A stretch of 56,766 nt of DNA from Acidobacteriota bacterium. GTDB lineage: Bacteria > Acidobacteriota > Terriglobia > UBA7540. The position numbers and the translations under genes were made by a program. The DNA is taken from NCBI GenBank assembly GCA_902812465.1, contig CADDZE010000023.1, positions 1 to 56,766 on the forward strand, in the 5' to 3' direction. This document shows, in pieces, positions 50,645-56,766 of the stretch. Position 1 is the stretch's first letter. The number at the start of each line of letters is the position of its first letter. The notes below the pieces were generated by a model, which was not told where the DNA came from, did not search any database, and saw only the letters and a list, made by a program, of their open reading frames with translations.

Positions 50645-51661
50645 TCAAACTAGGAACTCGCCGTCACGCATCAGCGGCCGGTCATCCGCCCAGATGCTGA
50701 ACCGTGTCCCCACGACGTCGATGTGAGTGGACGAGTACCAGGTCGCGCCGGTATGTTCGGCGTAAGGATTGCCAAAAGCGAGGTGCACGCCTGGAATCTT
50801 CTCGTCCTGCAGGATGTGACCGATGACGCGGCGTACGGCGATGTTGGTGCCGACGGCCAACTCGCCCACCCGATCGCTGTTTTCATCGGTGTGCGTATAG
50901 CGCCAGAACTCGGCCTCGAGCTGCCGGTTCTCGCTGTGCGCCTCCACCAGGCGGCTGGCACGAATGCGGATCGAAAGCGGCTCATTCCGCAGGTCGCCAA
51001 ACTTGGCGCACAAGTAATCTCCTACCACACCGTCAATCACGAAAGTGCCGTCCACACGCTCGGGCGTGGTAAAGACCTCGCCACCAGGAAGGTTGCCCCA
51101 CTTTTCCGGGCTGATGATGCCGCTGGTTTTCAGCCAGCGATAGGCGGGATTCAACTCGGCTGTCAGCTCTGTACCAGCGGGGGCGGTGGCGCGGATGAAG
51201 CGGGCAGATCGCACCACCTGCCACACACGCGTGCTGATCTCATCCACCTGCTCAAAGTCAGCACGCATTCCTTCCATCATGATCTGCCGATTGATATTCA
51301 CCATGTGGGCGTGGCGGATCCGGTGGTCAGTGACAACGCGGGTCAACTGCATGCGGGAGCGCAATTCGTTGGGCTGAGCCTGGGCAGCCAAGATACTTAC
51401 CTGGCTAGTCTCCAGGTCCTCGAGCACGGCCCCAGGCATATTGGCGAGAGGGCGCCTCGCCAGCTCCTCCAGCACCCAAACCCTGTAAGGTGCACCGACA
51501 TCCGCGAGTTCGCGCGCCAGGCTGGCGGCGATATCCCACGTGGCCACATCCGTAATTAAGGTCACCTTCTCTTCTGGCCGGACCCGCAGGCAGGCGCGAA
51601 CCGCATTGCGCGCGCCCGGGGCCAGCTCCGCATCGAGAGGCCATTCATTTGGCAGCGTCAT
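50645..51661 (-). CDS. M29-family metalloaminopeptidase
   Basis: 338 aa. The six metal ligands known from the thermophilic M29 enzymes are all placed with matching spacing: Glu195 (P-G-G-E-V-F), Glu267 (G-E-L-A-V-G-T-N), His293 (G-V-H-L-A-F-G), Tyr300, His313 and Asp315 (S-T-H-I-D-V-V). The N-terminal domain is alpha/beta (V-T-L-I-T-D, then V-W-V-L-E-E). Members are dimeric two-metal aminopeptidases with a closed active site that favours small peptides. It overlaps the stop of the upstream ligase gene by 4 nt (ATGA), implying coupled translation. It is shorter than the usual 400-410 aa. Confidence 0.88.
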   Translation of the reverse strand: MTLPNEWPLDAELAPGARNAVRACLRVRPEEKVTLITDVATWDIAASLARELADVGAPYRVWVLEELARRPLANMPGAVLEDLETSQVSILAAQAQPNELRSRMQLTRVVTDHRIRHAHMVNINRQIMMEGMRADFEQVDEISTRVWQVVRSARFIRATAPAGTELTAELNPAYRWLKTSGIISPEKWGNLPGGEVFTTPERVDGTFVIDGVVGDYLCAKFGDLRNEPLSIRIRASRLVEAHSENRQLEAEFWRYTHTDENSDRVGELAVGTNIAVRRVIGHILQDEKIPGVHLAFGNPYAEHTGATWYSSTHIDVVGTRFSIWADDRPLMRDGEFLV

Positions 51662-52797
51662 GGGTGCGTACGCGCTCCCTGGGGAGCCGGTTGAACCAAG
51701 CTCACTTGCGTCTCCTCAATAATGTAATCGACCACCCGCTTAAGGTCTTGCGTTTGCTCAAAGACGCGCAACTGGCGGTCCGCCCCTGTGCCCATCGCCA
51801 GGATCTCACGGATGTAATTCACTTCCTGGCGGCAGCCAAGGTCGTCCACGACGTCGTCCACGAAGGCCAGGTATTCCTGCATGAGGTCGCGGAGAGGTAC
51901 CTCGATCTGCTTGCCAAAGTCAATCAGCTTGCCGTCGATGCCGTAGCGCGCCGCACGCCACTTGTTCTCCATGATAAGGGCGCGACGGTAAAGGCGGAAT
52001 CCTTGGTTGGCGGCGTAGAGCTTGTAAAGCTTGGCGACGGTGGCCTGGATGAGCGCCGCCAAGGCTAGGGTTTCGTCGACACGCATTGGAAGATCGCAAA
52101 CACGAAACTCCAGCGTGTTGAAGAAGGGATGAGGGCGGATGTCCCACCAAATCTTCTTGGCGTTGTCAATGCAATGCGTCTTGATGAGCAGGTTGACGAA
52201 GCTTTCGTACTCGCCCCAGCTGGGGAAGTAGTCAGGGATATTGGTGCGGGGAAACTTGTCGAACACTTTGCAGCGGTAAGACTTCAGACCCGTCTTCATG
52301 CCCACCCAGAAAGGAGAATTGGTGGAAACGGCGAGGATGTGAGGGAGAAAATAGCGAGCGGCATTCATTAGGTGGATGGCTGCCTCGCGGTCCTCGACGC
52401 CGATGTGGACGTGGAGGCCGAAGATCAGGTTGGCCCGAGCCACCTGCTGCATGTCCTCCACAATCGTGTGGTAACGGGCGTCGGGATAAATTTCCTGCTG
52501 GCGCCAATCGGCAAAAGGATGTGTGGCAGCGGCAGCCAGCTCCAGACCGCTCTGACGTGCCAGGGCGATCATCTCCCGGCGCAGCTTCACCAGTTCCTCG
52601 CGAGCCTCTTTGATGTTGCGGCAGACGCAGGTGCCCACTTCCACCACGGACTGGTGCATTTCCGGCTTCACGTGCTCCCGCATCAAGAGCTTGCCTTTCT
52701 CGATGATCTCGGCCTGGATATGGGAGCGGAGGTCGCGCGTAAGGGGGTCAACGGTCATATACTCTTCTTCGATGCCGATGGTCAGGGAGGGCGTCAT
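51658..52797 (-). CDS. ybdK: YbdK-type carboxylate-amine ligase
   Basis: 379 aa of the glutamate-cysteine ligase 2 (GCS2) family, with glutamine-synthetase-like fold. The start T-I-G-I-E-E-E-Y holds the acidic metal ligands. Later motifs are E-M-H-Q-S-V-V-E-V-G-T, H-P-F-A-D-W-R-Q-Q-E, G-L-H-V-H-I-G-V and T-L-E-F-R-V-C-D. E. coli YbdK has weak gamma-glutamate-cysteine ligase activity; the native substrate of most members is unknown. ATG 52797 puts the E-E-E motif at residue 10, as usual; the open frame runs back to 52905. It heads a likely operon with the M29 and ATP-grasp-like genes. Confidence 0.9.
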   Translation of the reverse strand: MTPSLTIGIEEEYMTVDPLTRDLRSHIQAEIIEKGKLLMREHVKPEMHQSVVEVGTCVCRNIKEAREELVKLRREMIALARQSGLELAAAATHPFADWRQQEIYPDARYHTIVEDMQQVARANLIFGLHVHIGVEDREAAIHLMNAARYFLPHILAVSTNSPFWVGMKTGLKSYRCKVFDKFPRTNIPDYFPSWGEYESFVNLLIKTHCIDNAKKIWWDIRPHPFFNTLEFRVCDLPMRVDETLALAALIQATVAKLYKLYAANQGFRLYRRALIMENKWRAARYGIDGKLIDFGKQIEVPLRDLMQEYLAFVDDVVDDLGCRQEVNYIREILAMGTGADRQLRVFEQTQDLKRVVDYIIEETQVSLVQPAPQGARTHP

Positions 52798-52929
52798 AGG
52801 GGCCTCCGGGTAGCGGACTCCTGCTGCACTACGATAACACGTTCCGCCGACGCCTCCGACCATCGCGGCCGCCGGGGCCAGAGCGCGGATCAGCCGGGGC
52901 CGCATCGCCAGACGGCGATCGGACAGAAC

Positions 52930-53595
52930 TTAGGAGGGGCCAGGCTTCTCGAAGACAAGGAAGTAGAAGTGCTTCCCCATGTCGGGCTCGATAAAGCCCG
53001 GGGCCCGGCGCAGGAAGTGGAAACCATTGCGCTCAGCGTCCTCGCGCTCGATCGCTTCCGGCATTCGATGCCGCTCGTAGTACTCGCTGCGCGGACGGCC
53101 GGTGGGTGCTTCCGTGTCGATGAGGCCGAGCAGTCCTCCTGGCTTCAGAGCACGGAACAGTCCCTGAAGCATCGCGTTGTAGTCGCGCCACTCGTGGTAG
53201 GAGTTGACCACCAGCACGACGTCAACGCTTCCAGGGGGTAGGTGAGGATCATCCGGCGATCCGGCGACGGTCTCAACCTGGTTGAGTTTGTTCTTTCGCG
53301 CTTCGCGTTGGACTGACGCCAGCACGTCCGAGTCGATGTCCTCAGCGTAGACCTTGCCTTGGGGCCCCACGCGCCGGGCGAGATGGAAGGTAAAGTACCC
53401 CTTGCCGCACCCCACGTCGGCCACGCGGCTGCCGGCATGGATCCCAAGCTGGTCCATGACTTCTTCGGGACGCTGCCAGGCGTCGCGGGCTAGCCCGTCG
53501 TTCTGGACCTGCAGGTGGCTCAGACCTGCTGCCAAAGCGCCCGCTATAAGGGCGATGCCAGCCAGAGTTCGTGAAGTAACCTTGCGCAGGTTCAT
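52930..53595 (-). CDS. Exported or membrane-anchored SAM methyltransferase
   Basis: 221 aa. A hydrophobic N-terminal segment (about 11-27, G-I-A-L-I-A-G-A-L-A-A-G-L) may be a signal anchor, then a class I Rossmann methyltransferase: V-A-D-V-G-C-G-K-G-Y-F-T-F (motif I), Y-A-E-D-I-D (motif II), and V-V-L-V-V-N-S-Y-H-E-W (motif IV). L-K-P-G-G is motif V-like. Predicted secretion of a SAM enzyme is odd because SAM is cytosolic; many related Acidobacteriota proteins carry such leaders, so an inner-face anchor is more likely. Substrate unknown. Confidence 0.85.
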   Translation of the reverse strand: MNLRKVTSRTLAGIALIAGALAAGLSHLQVQNDGLARDAWQRPEEVMDQLGIHAGSRVADVGCGKGYFTFHLARRVGPQGKVYAEDIDSDVLASVQREARKNKLNQVETVAGSPDDPHLPPGSVDVVLVVNSYHEWRDYNAMLQGLFRALKPGGLLGLIDTEAPTGRPRSEYYERHRMPEAIEREDAERNGFHFLRRAPGFIEPDMGKHFYFLVFEKPGPS

Positions 53596-53673
53596 CGTCG
53601 TGCCAACTCAGCGGCCGAGCTCCCCGTCTGAACTTTAGGTTTCGCCGCGGCAGGGCTAAGCAACAATTCCAGT

Positions 53674-54882
53674 TCAGGGAACCGTATGCGAAGATCGCAA
53701 GGTGCTGATCCAAGCCACTCGGTTAATGACCCTTTCGATTCCAGATAGGAAGGCTGCCGGTTCAGGTAGCAAACTTGCCACCAGACAATCCCCCGACGCG
53801 AAATTATAGAAGTGCCCCGGATGCAGCAGGACGCCGTCTTCGCGCAGCAGGGTAAGGGCCCACTCCTCATCTTCCACCATCTCCGGCAGGCGCAGGACCA
53901 CATACCATCCGCCCTCGACCCTCAGACGAGTCACAAGCGGTTGCCCGACCAACTGCTTATCGAGGGCTTGCAAGTTGGCTGTCAGTCTCTGGCGAATCTG
54001 GGATTGGATGGGGTGCCGCGAGTCCAGGAACGCAGGCAGGGCGAGCGACTGGGGCGTGCCAACAGACAGATAGCTATCGGCGATCATTTCAAGTCGCGCC
54101 AGCGCCTCCCTCTGCGCTTCATCGGGCCCGCTGACTACGATCCAGGCCACCTTCATCTGCGGCAAGGCACAAATCTTCGAAAGCCCGCTCAGCGTGAAGG
54201 TAAGTACTTCAGAGGTGCCCGCGTGCGTGCCGGCGTGGCCACGCGAAGCCTCGACCGGATAATCCAGAAAGACCTCGTCGGCTATGAGGGCAAGCTGGTG
54301 CCGCCGGCAGCACTCGATCAGAAAGCGGAGGTCGCCGTGGCCCACGTAGGAGCCGGTGGGATTGTTGGGATGGACCACGATGATGGCGCGGGTCCGTGAA
54401 CCCAGGCGCGCGGAGAGCGCTTCCTGGTCGGGCTGCCAGCTGCCACCGTCGTCGTAGAGGAGCGGATACGGGACAAGCTCCGCGTCATTCAACTGCGCCA
54501 GGACATCCAGCAGCGGATAGCTTGGCTGCGGTACCAGCACGGAGTCACCCGGGTCGGCCAACAGACGCAGCAGGTAAGAATACGCCTCGCTGGTGCTGGA
54601 TGTCAGGATGATCTGTTCCGGATCCACGGTGGCGCCGAGCGCGGCGTAGTACGCCGCCACCGCGCGCCGCCCAGCGACGTGTCCCCGGGGGTCGGGCTCA
54701 TAGAGGAGGCACCCGCGGTCGGCTAGCGCCTGCCGTATCGCGTCTTCACTGTATTCGAATCCGCAGCGAGTAGGATTGGACTCGGTGAGATCGGTCACCG
54801 GAAGCTTATGACGCCTCCGGGCGTCTAGCTCCTGGGCCAGGCGATTGGGCCGGAGCGACCAATCAGTGCGGCGTGCAAACAT
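53674..54882 (-). CDS. PLP-dependent class I/II aminotransferase
   Basis: 402 aa, fold type I. The frame starts R-R-T-D-W near the N-terminus and D-L-T-E-S-N-P-T-R-C-G-F, a subgroup signature. PLP site residues: S-T-S-E-A-Y for the phosphate, P-N-N-P-T-G-S-Y, I-A-D-E-V-F for the pyridine Asp, and S-G-L-S-K for the Schiff-base Lys. The C-terminal domain has the R-x-E-G-G-W-Y motif with the carboxylate Arg. The amino donor is undetermined. ATG 54882 is preferred over GTG 54897 because the conserved start begins there. Confidence 0.9.
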   Translation of the reverse strand: MFARRTDWSLRPNRLAQELDARRRHKLPVTDLTESNPTRCGFEYSEDAIRQALADRGCLLYEPDPRGHVAGRRAVAAYYAALGATVDPEQIILTSSTSEAYSYLLRLLADPGDSVLVPQPSYPLLDVLAQLNDAELVPYPLLYDDGGSWQPDQEALSARLGSRTRAIIVVHPNNPTGSYVGHGDLRFLIECCRRHQLALIADEVFLDYPVEASRGHAGTHAGTSEVLTFTLSGLSKICALPQMKVAWIVVSGPDEAQREALARLEMIADSYLSVGTPQSLALPAFLDSRHPIQSQIRQRLTANLQALDKQLVGQPLVTRLRVEGGWYVVLRLPEMVEDEEWALTLLREDGVLLHPGHFYNFASGDCLVASLLPEPAAFLSGIERVINRVAWISTLRSSHTVP

Positions 54883-54931
54883 GGGCAAACGGGCCACTTA
54901 AGCGGACGGCACGAGCACAACACCCCCTAAG

Positions 54932-56482
54932 CTACAAGGGAATATTTCCGTGCTTCTTGGGGGGATTCATGTCGCTCTTGTTCTCGAGCATGCGCAGGGC
55001 TCGAATGAGCCGGAGGCGCGTCTCGCGCGGCAGGATGACGTCGTCCACCCAGCCGCGCTCCGCCGCCACATACGGGTTAGCGAAGCGCTGGCGAAACTCT
55101 TCTACCTTTTCGCGGCGCAGCTTCTCAGGATCCTCCGCCTTCTGTAGCTCGCGCCGGTAGACGATGTTCACGGCCCCTTCCGGCCCCATCACGGCGATCT
55201 CCGCCGTCGGATAAGCCAAATTGATGTCCGTGCGGATATGCTTCGAGGACATCACGCAGTAGGCGCCGCCGTAGGCTTTCCGGGTAATGACGGTAAGCTT
55301 CGGAACCGTGGCCTCGGCAAAGGCAAAGAGCAGCTTGGCACCGTGGCGGATAATGCCGCCGAATTCCTGCTGCGTCCCGGGCAGGAAGCCGGGCACATCC
55401 TCGAAGGTGACGAGCGGGATGTTGAAGGCGTCGCAGAAGCGGACAAAGCGCGCCCCTTTCACCGCGGCATTGATGTCCAGGCATCCCGCCAGCACCGCTG
55501 GCTGGTTGGCCACGATCCCCACGCTTTGGCCTCCCAGGCGCGCGAAGCCCACCACGAGGTTTTGGGCAAAGTGTTCATGGACTTCAAGAAAGTAGCCGTC
55601 ATCCACCACGCGGTGGATGATCTCCTTGATGTCATAGGGGCGGTCGGACTCGATGGGAACCACCGTGTCCAGCTCGGGGTCGCAACGGTCCGGCGGGTCT
55701 GACGTCTCAGCGCGCGGCGGATCCTCGTGGTTGTTCTGGGGCATAAATGAGAGGAGTTCACGTATCAGGGCCAGGGCGTCCGGATCATCGCGGGCGACAA
55801 AGTGGGCTACGCCGCTCTTGGCGTTGTGGGTCATAGGACCGCCGAGCTCTTCCTTGGTGACGTCCTCGTGCATCACCGTCTTGATGACGTCTGGACCCGT
55901 CACGAACATGTAGCTGGACTTTTCCACCATCAGCGTGAAGTCCGTAATGGCAGGCGAATAGACAGCTCCGCCGGCGCAGGGTCCCAGGATGGCGGAGATC
56001 TGGGGTACAACGCCCGAGGCCAGGGTATTGCGCAGGAAGATTTGGGCGTAGCCCGCCAGGGATGCTACACCCTCCTGGATGCGCGCCCCGCCCGAATCAT
56101 TCAAGCCGACAATCGGCGCGCCGACCTTCATGGCCAAGTCCATGATCTTACAGATCTTGGCGGCATTGGCTTCGCTCAGCGAACCGCCGAAGACGGTGAA
56201 GTCCTGGGCGAAGGCGAAGGTCAGACGACCGTTCACCTGTCCGTACGCCGTCACCACACCGTCGCCGGGGATGCGCTGGTCGGCCATGCCAAAGTCCTGG
56301 CAGCGGTGCTCCACCAGCTTGTCCAGCTCCTCCAATGTGCCTTCATCGAACAAAAGCTCGAGGCGTTCGCGGGCCGAGAGCTTGCCCTCGGCATGCTGCC
56401 GTGCCCGGCGTTCTTCGCCGCCGCCCAGTTCTGCCAGGGCGTGGCGGCGCCGCAACTCGTCGAGCTTTTCCTGAAGCGTCAT
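54932..56482 (-). CDS. Acyl-CoA carboxylase beta (carboxyltransferase) subunit
   Basis: 516 aa, typical length for propionyl- or acetyl-CoA carboxylase beta chains and the methylmalonyl-CoA decarboxylase alpha chain. N-half: [32 protein letters not shown] with the oxyanion glycines, and [12 protein letters not shown]-half: [28 protein letters not shown] and a second oxyanion site. It moves CO2 from biotin to acyl-CoA. The biotin carboxylase partner would lie beyond the right edge or elsewhere. An internal 107-bp part is duplicated inverted at the window end. Confidence 0.93.
   Translation of the reverse strand: MTLQEKLDELRRRHALAELGGGEERRARQHAEGKLSARERLELLFDEGTLEELDKLVEHRCQDFGMADQRIPGDGVVTAYGQVNGRLTFAFAQDFTVFGGSLSEANAAKICKIMDLAMKVGAPIVGLNDSGGARIQEGVASLAGYAQIFLRNTLASGVVPQISAILGPCAGGAVYSPAITDFTLMVEKSSYMFVTGPDVIKTVMHEDVTKEELGGPMTHNAKSGVAHFVARDDPDALALIRELLSFMPQNNHEDPPRAETSDPPDRCDPELDTVVPIESDRPYDIKEIIHRVVDDGYFLEVHEHFAQNLVVGFARLGGQSVGIVANQPAVLAGCLDINAAVKGARFVRFCDAFNIPLVTFEDVPGFLPGTQQEFGGIIRHGAKLLFAFAEATVPKLTVITRKAYGGAYCVMSSKHIRTDINLAYPTAEIAVMGPEGAVNIVYRRELQKAEDPEKLRREKVEEFRQRFANPYVAAERGWVDDVILPRETRLRLIRALRMLENKSDMNPPKKHGNIPL
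55987..56093 (-). repeat. 107-bp inverted duplicate, internal arm
   Basis: This segment of the carboxyltransferase gene is exactly the reverse complement of 56660-56766, with no mismatch over 107 bp. Confidence 0.95.
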
Positions 56483-56659
56483 GACAGGCGGCCTTCAGGA
56501 TTTGAGATTCTGCATCTGAGAATTGGGAACCGCAGAACAAGCCCACGCCCGCGGCAAGGCGGTGGCAGCCGCCTCCCCGTGTCGCCGCGACCAGCAATCA
56601 CCGCTTGGACCGTGGCGCTGACGTTCAAGCAGACTCCTCGGGGGAAAGCATTGAATTCT
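56483..56659. other. Spacer between carboxylase start and terminal duplicate
   Basis: 177 bp upstream of the carboxyltransferase gene with no gene, no clear promoter and no recognisable motif. It ends in GAATTC (56653-56658), one base before the duplicate begins. Confidence 0.4.
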
Positions 56660-56766
56660 GGGCGGGGCGCGCATCCAGGAGGGTGTAGCATCCCTGGCGG
56701 GCTACGCCCAAATCTTCCTGCGCAATACCCTGGCCTCGGGCGTTGTACCCCAGATCTCCGCCATCC
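56660..56766 (+). repeat. 107-bp inverted duplicate, terminal arm
   Basis: Identical in inverted orientation to 55987-56093. It would read S-G-G-A-R-I-Q-E-G-type carboxyltransferase codons on the plus strand, but without the preceding N-terminal part. It reaches exactly to the window edge, so an assembly fold-back is the likeliest cause. Confidence 0.95.

Overview
The window looks like a chromosomal stretch of a high-GC, Gram-negative, diderm bacterium, most likely an Acidobacteriota member and probably assembled from a metagenome. The phylum call is inference from gene content: a GWxTD-domain protein, a CRTAC1/UnbV VCBS-repeat protein, a carboxypeptidase-regulatory-domain protein ending in the outer-membrane-barrel terminal Phe, a YpdA-type bacillithiol reductase, and a HipA-like/DUF3037 pair. 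Most genes are metabolic or envelope housekeeping; there is no phage, CRISPR array or complete mobile element. Both edges look like assembly break points: the left edge is a fragment of an IS3-family insertion sequence, and the last 107 bp are an exact inverted copy of an internal part of the carboxyltransferase gene.

Layout. 1-1.3 kb: IS fragment and gene-poor DNA. 1.3-3.4 kb: tatA-tatC and a secreted glutaminyl-cyclase-like M28 peptidase. 3.5-5.1 kb (minus): a NadB-like flavoprotein whose catalytic arginines are replaced. 5.4-9.1 kb: GWxTD protein and a barrel-like surface protein, then the initiator tRNA. 9.6-13.2 kb: HEXXH protease, an acidic/Lys-Ala-rich protein, and a tight HipA-like kinase/DUF3037/82-aa module. 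13.3-19.1 kb (minus): ypdA, a hypothetical, a GGCT-like protein, parB-parA, bifunctional nuclease, miaB. 19.3-23.5 kb: YqeY, a 53-nt direct repeat pair, OPT transporter, rhomboid, NTF2-like protein. 23.5-28.4 kb: tryptophan-dioxygenase-like protein, sigma-54 activator, ECF sigma factor, HtrA/DegP protease. 28.8-38.9 kb (plus): serine hydrolase, Gfo/Idh oxidoreductase, HDAC-like deacetylase, SenB-like selenosugar synthase, pyrK-pyrD, a lone sugar-binding lipoprotein, a decayed amidohydrolase and a membrane protein. 39-45.2 kb (minus): zinc-ribbon protein, thiE, CRTAC1 protein, and an AmiC-type amidase with a lytic transglycosylase. 45.7-52.8 kb (minus): class III aminotransferase, TgpA-like transglutaminase, ATP-grasp-like protein, M29 aminopeptidase and YbdK-type carboxylate-amine ligase. 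52.9-56.5 kb (minus): methyltransferase, PLP aminotransferase and acyl-CoA carboxylase beta subunit.

The most interesting parts are: (i) the 47.1-52.8 kb cluster, which brings together two peptide-bond-forming enzyme types, an aminopeptidase and a membrane transglutaminase, and so may build or modify an unknown amide-linked product; (ii) the NadB-like protein, which keeps the fold and FAD motifs but has lost three of four substrate/catalytic residues at exact alignment positions; (iii) the HipA-like/DUF3037/small-protein module; and (iv) a SenB homologue without senA or senC nearby. All functional statements rest on motif recognition by eye; no database search was run.
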